Positions 38,190-52,600 are shown, counted from the first letter of the stretch. The stretch: 64,000 nucleotides of DNA from Isoperla grammatica (GCA_945910005.1 OX246746.1:39380579-39444578), one strand, 5' to 3'. The notes: a model not told the origin generated them from the sequence alone. Program-made: numbers and translations.

Positions 38190-41100
38190 GATAAACCCTG
38201 CGCTAAGTCAGTGACATGAGAGCAACTACATGCAACATATGAAGACAACGAATGTTTCCTCGCTTGTGACGGTGACTGTACTTGATAAACCCTGCGCTAA
38301 GTCAGTGACATGAGAGCAACTACATGCAACATATGAAGACAACGCATGTTTCCTTGCTTGTGACGGTAACTGTACTTGATAAACCCTGCGCTAAGTCAGT
38401 GACATGAGAGCAACTACATGCAACCTATGAAGACAACGCATGTTTCCTCGCTTGTGAAGGTGACTGTACGTGATAAACCCTGCGCTAAGTCAGTGACATG
38501 AAAGCAACTACATGAAACATATGAAGACAGCGCATGTTTCCTCGCTTGTGAAGGTGACTGTACTTGATAAACCCTGCGCTAAGTCAGTGACATGAGAGCA
38601 ACTACATGCAACATATGAAGACAACGCATGTTTCCTCGCTTGTGACGGTGACTGTACTTGATAAACCCTGCGCTAAGTCAGTGACATGAGAGCAACTACA
38701 TGCAACATATGAAGACAACGCATGTTTCCTCGCTTGTTAAGTTGACTTTACTTGATAAACCCCGCGCTAAGTCAGCGACATGAGAGCAACTACATGCAAC
38801 ATATGAAGACAACGCATGTTTCCTCGCTTGTGAAGGTGACTGTACTTGATAAACCCTGCGCTAAGTCAGTGACATCAGAGCAACTACATGCAACATATAT
38901 GGACAACGCATGTTTCCTCGCTTGTGACGGTGACTGTACTTGATAAACCCTGCGCTAAGTCAGTGACATGAGAGCAACTACATGCAACATATTAGGACAA
39001 CGCATGTTTCCTCGCTTGTGAAGGTGACTGTACTTGATATGTCCTGCGCTAAGTCAGTGACATGAGAGCAACTTCTTGCAACATATGAAGACAACGCATG
39101 TTTCCTCGCTTGTGACGGTGACTGTACGTGATAAACCCTGCGCTAAGTCAGTGACATGAAAGCAACTACATGCAACATATGAAGACAACGCATGTTTCCG
39201 AGCTTGTGAAGGTTACTGTACTTGATAAACCCTGCGCTAAGTCAGTGACATCAGAGCAACTACATGCAACATATGAAGACAACGCATGTTTCCTCGCTTG
39301 TGAAGGTGACTGTACTTGATAAACCCTGCGTTTAGTCAGTGACATCAGAGCAACTACATGCAACATATTAGGACAACGAATGTTTCCTCGCTTGTTACGG
39401 TGACTGTACTGTATAAACCCTGCGCTTTGTCAGTGAAATGAGAGCAACTTCATGCAACATATGAAGACAACGCATGTTTCCTCGCTTGTGACGGTGACTG
39501 TACTTGATAAACCCTGCGCTAAGTCAGTGACATGAGAGCAACTTCATGCAACATATGAAGACAACGCATGTTTCCTCGCTTGTGACGGTGACTGTACTTG
39601 ATAAACCCTGCGCTTAGTCAGTGAAATGAGAGCAACTTCATGCAACATATGAAGACAACGCATGTTTCCTCGCTTGTGACGGTGACTGTACTTGATAAAC
39701 CCTGCGCTTAGTCAGTGAAATGAGAGCAACTTCATGCAACATATGAAGACAACGCATGTTTCCTCGCTTGTGACGGTGACTGTACGTGATAAACCCTGCG
39801 CTAAGTCAGTGACATCAGAGCAACTACATGCAACATATGAAGACAACGCATGTTTTCTCGCTTGTGACGGTGACTGTACTTAATAAACCCTGCGCTAGGT
39901 CAGTGACATGAGAGCAACTTCATACAACCTATGAAGACAACGCATGTTTTCTCGCTTGTGAAGGTGACTGTACGTGATAAACCCTGCGCTTAATCAGTGA
40001 CATGAAAGCAACTACATGCAACATATGAAGACAGCGCATGTTTCCTCGCTTTTAAAGGTGACTGTACGTGATAGACCCTGCGCTAAGTCAGTGACATAAG
40101 AGCAACTACATGCAACATATTAGGACAACGCATGTTTCCTCGCTTGTGACAGTGACTGTACTTGATAAACCCTGCGCTAAGTCAGTGACATTAGAGCAAC
40201 TACATGCAATATATTAGGACAACGCATGTTTTCTTGCTTGTGACGGTGACTGTACGTGATAAACCATGCGCTAAGTCAGTGACATGAAAGCAACTACATG
40301 CAACATAAGGAAACAACGCATGTTTCCGAGCTTGTGAAGGTGACTGTACTTGATAAACCCTGCGCTTAGTCAGTGACATGAGAGCAACTACATGCAAAAT
40401 ATGAAGACAACGCATGTTTCATCGCTTGTGACGGTGACTGTTCTTGATAAACCCTGCGCTAAGTCAGTGACATGAGAGCAACTACATTTAACATATGAAG
40501 ACAACGCATGTTACCTCGCTTGTGAAGGTGACTGTACTTGATAAACACTGCGCTTAGTCAGTGAAATGAGAGCAACTACATGCCGACTGTACTTGATAAA
40601 CCCTGCGCTAAGTCAGTGACATGATAGCAACTACATGCAACATATGAAGACAACGCATGTTTCCTCGCTTGTGACGGTGACTGTACGTGATAAACCCTGC
40701 GCTAAGTCAGTGACATGAAAGCAAGTACATGCAACAAATAAAGACAACGCATGTTTCCGAGCTTGTGAAGGTGACTGTACTTGATAAACCCTGCGCTTAG
40801 TCAGTGACATGAGAGCAACCACATGCAACCTATGAAGACAACGCATGTTTCCTCGCTTGTGAAGGTGACTGTACGTGATAAACCCTGCGCTGTGTCAGTG
40901 ACATGAAAGCAACTACATGCAACATATGACGACAGCGCATGTTTCCTCGCTTGTGAAGGTGACTGTACTTGATAAACCCTGCACTAAGTCAGTGACATGA
41001 GAGCAACTACATGCAAAATATGAAGACAACGCATGTTTCCTCGCTTGTGACGGTGACTGTACTTGATAAAACCTGCGCTAAGTCAGTGACATGAGAGCAA

Positions 41101-41491
41101 CTACATGCAACATATGAAGACAACGCATGTTTCCTCGCTTGTGACGGTGACTGTACTTGATAAACCCTGCGCTAAGTCAGTGACATGAGAGCAACTACAT
41201 GCAACATATGAAGACAACGCATGTTTCCTCGCTTGTGATTGTGACTGTACGTAATAAACCCTGCGCTAAGTCAGTGACATGAGAGCAACTTCATGCAACA
41301 TATGAAGACAACGAATGTTTCCTCGCTTGTTACGGTGACTGTACTTGATAAACCCTGCGCTAAGTCAGTGACATGAGAGCAACTACATGCAACATATGAA
41401 GACAACGCATGTTTCCTTGCTTGTGACGGTGACTGTACTTGATAAACCCTGCGCTAAGTCAGTGACATGAGAGCAACTTCATGCAACCTAT
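38190..41491 (+). repeat. Type C block, copy C1 (rearranged A-like segment)
   Basis: After B2 the landmarks return to the A series in a shortened order. The block contains GTCAGCGACATG (~38,772), GATATGTCC (~39,036), ACTGTATAAACC (~39,410), the GTGAAATGAG dimers (~39,430-39,720), CTTTTAAAGG (~40,049), CATAAGGAAAC (~40,302), the collapsed monomer pair (40,497-40,645), GCAAGTACATG (~40,723), GCTGTGTCAG (~40,888) and GATTGTGAC (~41,236). It ends at CAACCTATGAAG near 41,490, where it meets B3. It recurs at 46,331-49,632 and, without its ends, within 59,660-62,000. The left edge is approximate. Confidence 0.85.
40497..40645 (+). other. Collapsed monomer pair, 149 bp instead of 188 bp (C1)
   Basis: After CTACATGC at 40,583 the sequence continues with CGACTGTACTTGAT, skipping 40 bases of the next monomer (with one C at the junction). 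Compare ~55,351-55,395, where the ATGGACAACG monomer is intact. This is the only large out-of-register break I found. It is shared at 48,638-48,786 and 61,656-61,804, so it happened once and was copied with the C block. Confidence 0.93.
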
Positions 41492-44400
41492 GAAGACAAC
41501 GCATGTTTCCTCGCTTGTGACGGTGACTGTACTTAATAAACCCTGCGCTAAGTCAGTGACATGAGAGCAACTACATGCAACATATGAAGACAACGCATGG
41601 TTCCTCGCTTGTGACGGTGACTGTACGTGATAAACCCTGCGCTAAGTCAGTGACATGAGAGCAACTACATGCAACATATTAGGACAACGCATGTTTCCTC
41701 GCTTGTGACGGTTACTGTACTTGATAAACCCTGCGCTAAGTCAGTGACATGAGAGCAACTACATGCAACATATGAAGACAACGCTTGTTTCCTCGCTTGT
41801 GAAGGTGACTGTACTTGATAAACCCTGCGCTAAGTCAGTGACATGAAAGCCACTACATGCAAAATATGAAGACAACGCATGTTTCCTCGCTTGTGACGGT
41901 GACTGTACTTGATAAACCCTGCGCTAAGTCAGTGACATGAGAGCAACTACATGCAACATATGAAGACAACGAATGTTTCCTCGCTTGTTACGGTGACTGT
42001 ACTTAATAAACCCTGCGCTTAGTCAGTGACATGAGAGCAACTTCAAGCAACATATGAAGACAACGCATGTTTTTCTCGCTTGTGACGGTGACTGTACTTG
42101 ATAAACCCTGCGCTAAGTCAGTGACATGAGAGCAACTACATGCAACATATGAAGACAACGCATGTTTCCTCGCTTGTGAAGGTGACTGTACTTGATAAAC
42201 CCTGCGCTAAGTCAGTGACATGAAAGCCACTACATGCAAAATATGAAGACAACGCATGTTTCCTCGCTTGTGACGGTGACTGTACTTGATAAACCCTGCG
42301 CTAAGTCAGTGACATGAGAGCAACTACATGCAACATATGAAGGCAACGCAAGTTTCCTCTCTTGTGATGGTGACTGTACGTGATAAACCCTGCGCTAAGT
42401 CAGTGACATGAGAGCAACTACATGCAACATATGAAGACAACGAATGTTTCCTCGCTTGTTACGGTGACTGTACTTAATAAACCCTGCGCTTAGTCAGTGA
42501 CATGAGAGCAACTTCAAGCAACATATGAAGACAACGCATGTTTCCTCGCTTGTGACGGTGACTGTACTTGATAAACCCTGCGCTAAGTCAGTGACATGAG
42601 AGCAACTACATACAACCTATGAAGACAACGCATGTTTCCTCGCTTGTGAAGGTGACTGTACGTGATAAACCCTGCGCTAAGTCAGTTACATGAAAGCAAC
42701 TACATGCAACATATGAAGACAGCGCATGTTTCCTCGCTTTTAAAGGTGACTGTACGTGATAAACCCTGCGCTAAGTCAGTGACATAAGAGCAACTACATG
42801 CAACATATTAGGACAACGCATGTTTCCTCGCTTGTGACGGTGACTGTACTTGATTAACCCTGCGCTAAGTCAGTGACATGAGAGCAACTACATGCAACAT
42901 ATTAGGACAACGCATGTTTTCTCGCTTGTGACGGTGACTGTACGTGATAAACCATGCGCTAAGTCAGTGACATGAAAGCAACTACATGCAACATAAGAAG
43001 ACAACGCATGTTTCCAAGCTTGTGAAGGTGACTGTACTTGATAAACCCTGCGCTAAGTCAGTGACATGAAAGCAACTACATGCAACATATGAAGACAGCG
43101 CATGTTTCCTCGCTTGTGAAGGTGACTGTACTTGATAAACCCTGCGCTAAGTCAGTGACAAGAGAGCAACTACATGCAACATATGAAGACAACGCATGTT
43201 TCCTCGCTTGTGACAGTGACTGTACTTCATAAACCCTTCGCTAAGTCAGTGACCTGAGAGCAACTTAATGCAGCATATGAAGACAACGCATGTTTCCTCG
43301 CTTGTGAAGGTGACTGTACGTGATAAAACCCCGCGCAGAGTCAGTGACATGAGAGCAACTACATTCAACATATGAAGACAACGCATGTTTCCTCGCTTGT
43401 GAAGGTGACTGTACTTGATAAACCCTGCGCTAAGTCAGTGACATGAGAGCAACTACATACAACCTATGAAGACAACGCATGTTTCCTCGCTTGTGAAGGT
43501 GACTGTACGTGATAAACCCTGCGCTAAGTCAGTGACATGAAAGCAACTACATGCAACATATGAAGACAGCGCATGTTTCCTCGCTTTTAAAGGTGACTGT
43601 ACGTGATAGACCCTGCGCTAAGTCAGTGACATGAGAGCAACTACATGCAACATATATGGACAACGCATGTTTCCTCGCTTGTGACGGTGACTGTACTTAA
43701 TAAACCCTGCGCTAAGTCAGTGACATGAGAGCAACTTCATGCAACATATGAAGACAACGCATGTTTCCTCGCTTGTGACGGTGACTGTACGTGATAAACC
43801 CTGCGCTAAGTCAGTGACATGAGAGCAACTACATGCAACATATTAGGACAACGCATGTTTCCTCGCTTGTGACGGTTACTGTACTTGATAAACCCTGCGC
43901 TAAGTCAGTGACATGAGAGCAACTACATGCAACATATGAAGACAACGCTTGTTTCCTCGCTTGTGAAGGTGACTGTTCTTGATAAACCCTGCGCTAAGTC
44001 AGTGACATGAAAGCCACTACATGCAAAATATGAAGACAACGCATGTTTCCTCGCTTGTGACGGTGACTGTACTTGATAAACCCTGCGCTAAGTCAGTGAC
44101 ATGAGAGCAACTACATGCAACATATGAAGACAACGAATGTTTCCTCGCTTGTTACGGTGACTGTACTTAATAAACCCTGCGCTTAGTCAGTGACATGAGA
44201 GCAACCACATGCAACATATGAAGACAACGCATGTTTTTCTCGCTTGTGACGGTGACTGTACTTGATAAACCCCGCGCTAAGTCAGTGACATGAGAGCAAC
44301 TACATGCAACATATGAAGACAACGCATGTTTCCTCGCTTGTAAAGGTGACTGTACTTGATAAACCCTGCGCTAAGTCAGTGACATGAAAGCCACTACATG

Positions 44401-47400
44401 CAAAATATGAAGACAACGCATGTTTCCTCGCTTGTGACGGTGACTGTACTTGATAAACCCTGCGCTAAGTCAGTGACATGAGAGCAACTACATGCAACAT
44501 ATGAAGGCAACGCAAGTTTCCTCTCTTGTGATGGTGACTGTACGTGATAAACCCTGCGCTAAGTCAGTGACATGAGAGCAACTACATGCAACATATGAAG
44601 ACAACGAATGTTTTCTCGCTTGTTACGGTGACTGTACTTAATAAACCCTGCGCTTAGTCAGTGACATGAGAGCAACTTCAAGCAACATATGAAGACAACG
44701 CATGTTTCCTCGCTTGTGACAGTGACTGTACTTGATAAACCCTGCGCTAAGTCAGTGACATGAGAGCAACTACATACAACCTATGAAGACAACGCATGTT
44801 TCCTCGCTTGTGAAGGTGACTGTACGTGATAAACCCTGCGCTAAGTCAGTTACATGAAAGCAACTACATGCAACATATGAAGACAGCGCATGTTTCCTCG
44901 CTTTTAAAGGTGACTGTACGTGATAAACCCTGCGCTAAGTCAGAGACATAAGAGCAACTACATGCAACATATTAGGACAACGCATGTTTCCTCGCTTGTG
45001 ACGGTGACTGTACTTGAAAAACCCTGCGCTAAGTCAGTGACATGAGAGCAACTACATGCAACATATTAGGACAACGCATGTTTTCTCGCTTGTGACGGTG
45101 ACTGTACGTGATAAACCATGCGCTAAGTCAGTGACATGAAAGCAACTACATGCAACATAAGAAGACAACGCATGTTTCCGAGCTTGTGAAGGTGACTGTA
45201 CTTGATAAACCCTGCGCTAAGTCAGTGACATGAAAGCAACTACATGCAACATATGAAGACAGCGCATGTTTCCTCGCTTGTGAAGGTGACTGTACTTGAT
45301 AAACCCTGCGCTAAGTCAGTGACAAGAGAGCAACTACATGCAACATATGAAGACAACGCATGTTTCCTCGCTTGTGACAGTGACTGTACTTCATAAACCC
45401 TGCGCTAAGTCAGTGACCTGAGAGCAACTTAATGCAGCATATGAAGACAACGCATGTTTCCTCGCTTGTGAAGGTGACTGTACGTGATAAAACCCCGCGC
45501 AGAGTCAGTGACATGAGAGCAACTACATTCAACATATGAAGACAACGCATGTTTCCTCGCTTGTGAAGGTGACTGTACTTGATAAACCCTGCGCTAAGTC
45601 AGTGACATGAGAGCAACTACATGCAACATATGAAGACAACGCATGTTTCCTCGCTTGTGACGGTGACTGTACGTGATAAACCCTGCGTTTAGTCAGTGAC
45701 ATGAGAGCAACTACATGCAACATATTAGGACAACGCATGTCTCGCTTGTGACGGTGACTGTACTTGATAAACCCTGCGCTAAGTCAGTGACATGAGAGCA
45801 ACTACATGCAACATATGAAGACAACGCATGTTTCCTCGCTTGTGAAGGTGACTGTACTTGATAAACCCTGCGCTAAGTCAGTGACATGAAAGCCACTACA
45901 TGCAAAATATGAAGACAACGCATGTTTCCTCGCTTGTGACGGTGACTGTACTTGATAAACCCTGCGTTTAGTCAGTGACATCAGAGCAACTACATGCAAC
46001 ATATGAAGGCAACGCATGTTTTCTCGCTTGTGCCGGTGACTGTACTTGATAAACCTTGCGCTAAGTCAGTGACATGAGAGCAACTACATGCAACATATGA
46101 AGACAACGCAAGTTTCCTCTCTTGTGAATGGTGACTGTACGTGATTAACCCTGCGCTAAGTCAGTGACATGAGAGCAACTACATGCAACATATTAGGACA
46201 ACGCATGTTTTCTCGCTTGTGACGGTGACTGTACGTGATAAACCCTGCGCTAAGTCAGTGACATGAAAGCAACTACATGCAACATAAGAAGACAACGCAT
46301 GTTTCCGAGCTTGTGAAGGTGACTGTACTTGATAAACCCTGCGCTAAGTCAGTGACATGAGAGCAACTACATGCAACATATGAAGACAACGAATGTTTCC
46401 TCGCTTGTGACGGTGACTGTACTTGATAAACCCTGCGCTAAGTCAGTGACATGAGAGCAACTACATGCAACATATGAAGACAACGCATGTTTCCTTGCTT
46501 GTGACGGTAACTGTACTTGATAAACCCTGCGCTAAGTCAGTGACATGAGAGCAACTACATGCAACCTATGAAGACAACGCATGTTTCCTCGCTTGTGAAG
46601 GTGACTGTACGTGATAAACCCTGCGCTAAGTCAGTGACATGAAAGCAACTACATGAAACATATGAAGACAGCGCATGTTTCCTCGCTTGTGAAGGTGACT
46701 GTACTTGATAAACCCTGCGCTAAGTCAGTGACATGAGAGCAACTACATGCAACATATGAAGACAACGCATGTTTCCTCGCTTGTGACGGTGACTGTACTT
46801 GATAAACCCTGCGCTAAGTCAGTGACATGAGAGCAACTACATGCAACATATGAAGACAACGCATGTTTCCTCGCTTGTTAAGTTGACTTTACTTGATAAA
46901 CCCCGCGCTAAGTCAGCGACATGAGAGCAACTACATGCAACATATGAAGACAACGCATGTTTCCTCGCTTGTGAAGGTGACTGTACTTGATAAACCCTGC
47001 GCTAAGTCAGTGACATCAGAGCAACTACATGCAACATATATGGACAACGCATGTTTCCTCGCTTGTGACGGTGACTGTACTTGATAAACCCTGCGCTAAG
47101 TCAGTGACATGAGAGCAACTACATGCAACATATTAGGACAACGCATGTTTCCTCGCTTGTGAAGGTGACTGTACTTGATATGTCCTGCGCTAAGTCAGTG
47201 ACATGAGAGCAACTTCTTGCAACATATGAAGACAACGCATGTTTCCTCGCTTGTGACGGTGACTGTACGTGATAAACCCTGCGCTAAGTCAGTGACATGA
47301 AAGCAACTACATGCAACATATGAAGACAACGCATGTTTCCGAGCTTGTGAAGGTTACTGTACTTGATAAACCCTGCGCTAAGTCAGTGACATCAGAGCAA

Positions 47401-49632
47401 CTACATGCAACATATGAAGACAACGCATGTTTCCTCGCTTGTGAAGGTGACTGTACTTGATAAACCCTGCGTTTAGTCAGTGACATCAGAGCAACTACAT
47501 GCAACATATTAGGACAACGAATGTTTCCTCGCTTGTTACGGTGACTGTACTGTATAAACCCTGCGCTTTGTCAGTGAAATGAGAGCAACTTCATGCAACA
47601 TATGAAGACAACGCATGTTTCCTCGCTTGTGACGGTGACTGTACTTGATAAACCCTGCGCTAAGTCAGTGACATGAGAGCAACTTCATGCAACATATGAA
47701 GACAACGCATGTTTCCTCGCTTGTGACGGTGACTGTACTTGATAAACCCTGCGCTTAGTCAGTGAAATGAGAGCAACTTCATGCAACATATGAAGACAAC
47801 GCATGTTTCCTCGCTTGTGACGGTGACTGTACTTGATAAACCCTGCGCTTAGTCAGTGAAATGAGAGCAACTTCATGCAACATATGAAGACAACGCATGT
47901 TTCCTCGCTTGTGACGGTGACTGTACGTGATAAACCCTGCGCTAAGTCAGTGACATCAGAGCAACTACATGCAACATATGAAGACAACGCATGTTTTCTC
48001 GCTTGTGACGGTGACTGTACTTAATAAACCCTGCGCTAGGTCAGTGACATGAGAGCAACTTCATACAACCTATGAAGACAACGCATGTTTTCTCGCTTGT
48101 GAAGGTGACTGTACGTGATAAACCCTGCGCTTAATCAGTGACATGAAAGCAACTACATGCAACATATGAAGACAGCGCATGTTTCCTCGCTTTTAAAGGT
48201 GACTGTACGTGATAGACCCTGCGCTAAGTCAGTGACATAAGAGCAACTACATGCAACATATTAGGACAACGCATGTTTCCTCGCTTGTGACAGTGACTGT
48301 ACTTGATAAACCCTGCGCTAAGTCAGTGACATTAGAGCAACTACATGCAATATATTAGGACAACGCATGTTTTCTTGCTTGTGACGGTGACTGTACGTGA
48401 TAAACCATGCGCTAAGTCAGTGACATGAAAGCAACTACATGCAACATAAGGAAACAACGCATGTTTCCGAGCTTGTGAAGGTGACTGTACTTGATAAACC
48501 CTGCGCTTAGTCAGTGACATGAGAGCAACTACATGCAAAATATGAAGACAACGCATGTTTCATCGCTTGTGACGGTGACTGTTCTTGATAAACCCTGCGC
48601 TAAGTCAGTGACATGAGAGCAACTACATTTAACATATGAAGACAACGCATGTTACCTCGCTTGTGAAGGTGACTGTACTTGATAAACACTGCGCTTAGTC
48701 AGTGAAATGAGAGCAACTACATGCCGACTGTACTTGATAAACCCTGCGCTAAGTCAGTGACATGATAGCAACTACATGCAACATATGAAGACAACGCATG
48801 TTTCCTCGCTTGTGACGGTGACTGTACGTGATAAACCCTGCGCTAAGTCAGTGACATGAAAGCAAGTACATGCAACAAATAAAGACAACGCATGTTTCCG
48901 AGCTTGTGAAGGTGACTGTACTTGATAAACCCTGCGCTTAGTCAGTGACATGAGAGCAACCACATGCAACCTATGAAGACAACGCATGTTTCCTCGCTTG
49001 TGAAGGTGACTGTACGTGATAAACCCTGCGCTGTGTCAGTGACATGAAAGCAACTACATGCAACATATGACGACAGCGCATGTTTCCTCGCTTGTGAAGG
49101 TGACTGTACTTGATAAACCCTGCACTAAGTCAGTGACATGAGAGCAACTACATGCAAAATATGAAGACAACGCATGTTTCCTCGCTTGTGACGGTGACTG
49201 TACTTGATAAAACCTGCGCTAAGTCAGTGACATGAGAGCAACTACATGCAACATATGAAGACAACGCATGTTTCCTCGCTTGTGACGGTGACTGTACTTG
49301 ATAAACCCTGCGCTAAGTCAGTGACATGAGAGCAACTACATGCAACATATGAAGACAACGCATGTTTCCTCGCTTGTGATTGTGACTGTACGTAATAAAC
49401 CCTGCGCTAAGTCAGTGACATGAGAGCAACTTCATGCAACATATGAAGACAACGAATGTTTCCTCGCTTGTTACGGTGACTGTACTTGATAAACCCTGCG
49501 CTAAGTCAGTGACATGAGAGCAACTACATGCAACATATGAAGACAACGCATGTTTCCTTGCTTGTGACGGTGACTGTACTTGATAAACCCTGCGCTAAGT
49601 CAGTGACATGAGAGCAACTTCATGCAACCTAT
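41492..49632 (+). repeat. 8,141-bp segmental unit, copy 2 (B3 plus C2)
   Basis: This is the tandem copy of 33,351-41,491. B3 starts at 41,492 and has subunits at 41,492 and 43,656 (again 2,164 bp apart). C2 runs from about 46,331 to 49,632. The first monomer of B3 is a hybrid. It begins with the C-type context CAACCTATGAAGACAACG instead of the ATGGACAACG landmark of B1 and B2, and changes to B type by GTACTTAATAAACC (~41,530). That marks the crossover point within one monomer. At 49,633 the C2 copy reads on into A-type sequence (GAAGGTGACTGTACGTGAT, GCTGTGTC). Confidence 0.93.
48638..48786 (+). other. Collapsed monomer pair, copy in C2
   Basis: The same 39-bp net deletion as at 40,497-40,645, with the junction at 48,724, exactly 8,141 bp downstream. 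Confidence 0.93.
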
Positions 49633-52600
49633 GAAGACAACGCATGTTTCCTCGCTTGTGAAGGTGACTGTACGTGATAAACCCTGCGCTGTGTCAGTGA
49701 CATGAAAGCAACTACATGCAACATATGACGACAGCGCATGTTTCCTCGCTTGTGAAGGTGACTGTACTTGATAAACCCTGCACTAAGTCAGTGACATGAG
49801 AGCAACTTTATGCAACATATGAAGACAACGCATGTTTCCTCGCTTGTGACGGTGACTGTACTTGATAAACCATGCGCTAAGTCAGTGACATGAGAGCAAC
49901 TACATGCAACATATGAAGACAACGCATGTTTCCTCGCTTGTGACGGTGACTGTACTTGATAAACCCTGCGCTAAGTCAGTAACATGAGAGCAACAACATG
50001 CAACATATGAAGACAACGCATGTTTCTTCGCTTGTGAAGGTGACTGTACGTGATAAACCCTGCGCTAAGTCAGTGACATGAAAGCAACTACATGCAACAT
50101 ATGAAGACAACGCATGTTTACTCGCTTGTGAAGGTGACTGTACGTGATAAACCCTGCGCTAAGTCAGTGACATAAAAGCAACTACATGCAACATATGAAG
50201 ACAGCGCATGTTTCCTCGCTTGTGAAGGTGACTGTACTTGATAAACCCTGCGCTAAGTCAGTGACATGAGAGCAACTACATGCAACATATGAAGACAACG
50301 CATGTTTCCTCGCTTGTGACAGTGACTGTACTTGATAAACCCTGCGCTAAGTCAGTGACCTGAGAGCAACTTAATGCAGCATATGAAGACAACGCATGTT
50401 TCCTCGCTTGTGAAGGTGACTGTACGTGATAAACCCCGCGCAGAGTCAGTGACATGAGAGCAACTACATTCAACATATGAAGACAACGCATGTTTCCTCG
50501 CTTGTGAAGGTGACTGTACTTGATAAACCCTGCGCTAAGTCAGTGACATGAGAGCAACTACATGCAACATATGAAAACAACGCATGTTTCCTCACTTGTG
50601 ACGGTGACTGTACGTGATAAACCCTGCGTTTAGTCAGTGACATAAGAGCAACTACATGCAACATATTAGAACAACGCATGTTTCCTCGCTTGTGACGGTG
50701 ACTGTACTTGATAAACCCTGCGCTAAGTCAGTGACATGAGAGCAACTACATGCAACATATGAAGACAACGCATGTTTCCTCGCTTGTGAAGGTGACTGTA
50801 CTTGATAAACACTGCGCTAAGTCAGTGACATGAAAGCCACTACATGCAAAATATGAAGACAACGCATGTTTCCTCGCTTGTGAAGGTGACTGTACTTGAT
50901 AAACCCTGCGCTAAGTCAGTGGTATGAGAGCAACTACATGCAACATATGAAGACAACGCATGTTTCCTCGCTTGTGACGGTGACTGTACTTGATAAACCC
51001 TGCGCTAAGTCAGTGACATAAGAGCAACTACATGCAACATATGAAGACAACGCATGTTTCCTCGCTTGTGAAGGTGACTGTACTTGATAAACCCTGCGCT
51101 AAGTCAGTGACATGAGAGCAACTACATGCAACATATATGGACAACGCATGTTTCCTCACTTGTGACGGTGACTGTACTTGATAAACCCTGCGCTAAGTCA
51201 GTGACATGAGAGCTTCTACATGCAACATATGAAGACAACGCATGTTTCCTCGCTTGTGACGGTGACTGTACGTGATAAACCCTGCGCTAAGTCAGTGACA
51301 TGAAAGCAACTACATGCAACATATAAAGACAACGCATGTTTCCGAGCTTGTGAAGGTGACTGTACTTGATAAACCCTGCGCTAAGTCAGTGACATGAGAG
51401 CAACTACATGCAACATATGAAGACAACGCATGTTTCCTCGCTTGTGACGGTGACTGTACTTGATAAACCCTGCGCTAAGTCAGTGACATGAGAGCAACTA
51501 CATGCAACATATAAAGACAACGCATGTTTCCTCGCTTGTGAAGGTGACTGTACTTGATAAACCCTGCGTTTAATCAGAGCAACTACATGCAACATATGAA
51601 GACAACGCATGTTTTCTCGCTTGTGACGGTGACTGTACTTGATAAACCCTGCGCTAAGTCAGTGACATGAGAGCAACTTCATGCAGCATATGAAGACAAC
51701 GCATGTTTCCTCGCTTGTGAAGGTGACTGTACTTGATAAACCCTGCGTTTAGTCAGTGACATGAGAGCAACTACATGCAACATATGAAGACAACGCATGT
51801 TTCTTCGCTTGTGAAGGTGACTGTACGTGATAAACCCTGCGCTAAGTCGGTTACATGAAAGCAACTACATGCAACATATGAAGACAGCGCATGTTTCCTC
51901 GCTTGTGAAGGTGACTGTACTTGATAAACCCTGCGCTAAGTCAGTGACATGAGAGCAACTACATGCAACATATGAAGACAACGCATGTTTCCTCGCTTGT
52001 GACGGTGACTGTACTTGATAAACCCTGCGCTAAGTCAGTGACATGAGAGCAACTACATGCAACATATGAAGACAACGCATGTTTCCTCGCTTGTGAAGGT
52101 GACTGTACTTGATAAACCCCGCGCTAAGTCAGTGACATGAGAGCAACCACATGCAACATATGAAGACAACGCATGTTTCCTCGCTTGTGAAGGTGACTGT
52201 ACTTGATAAACCCTGCGCTAAGTCAGTGACATAAGAGCAACTACATGCAACATAAGAAAACAACGCATGTTTCCGAGCTTGTGAAGGTGACTGTACTTGA
52301 TAAACCCTGCGCTTAGTCAGTGACATGAGAGCAACTACATGCAAAATATGAAGACAACGCATGTTTCCTCGCTTGTGACGGTGACTGTTCTTGATAAACC
52401 CTGCGCTAAGTCAGTGACATGAGAGCAACTACATTTAACATATGAAGACAACGCATGTTTCCTCGCTTGTGAAGGTGACTGTACTTGATAAACCCTGCGC
52501 TTAGTCAGTGAAATGAGAGCAACTACATGCAACATATATGGACAACTTATGTTTTCTCACTTGTGACGGTGACTGTACTTGATAAACCCTGCGCTAAGTC

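Larger units (their letters stand above)
33351..41491 (+). repeat. 8,141-bp segmental unit, copy 1 (B2 plus C1)
   Basis: This segment holds type B copy B2 (33,351 to about 38,190, with subunits at 33,351 and 35,515) followed by an A-like block C1 (about 38,190-41,491). It is repeated immediately as 41,492-49,632 at an offset of 8,141 bp = 87x94-37. The -37 is accounted for by a 39-bp net loss in one monomer pair (40,497-40,645), a 3-bp loss (~37,594) and five single-base gains. I saw very few differences between the copies; confirmed ones are 36,201 G versus 44,342 A and 36,803 T versus 44,944 A. Confidence 0.93.

Noticed and set aside
38752..38943. Plus-strand open frame of 63 codons (repeated at 46,893-47,084)
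   Set aside because: It spans about two monomers and exists because of local substitutions (TTAAGTTGACTTTAC and GTCAGCGAC). The two copies are identical only because they lie in the 8,141-bp duplication.
41480..41540. Possible transposon or integration boundary at the B3 start
   Set aside because: No target-site duplication, terminal repeat or foreign sequence is seen. The change happens inside one hybrid monomer and is fully explained by in-register exchange.
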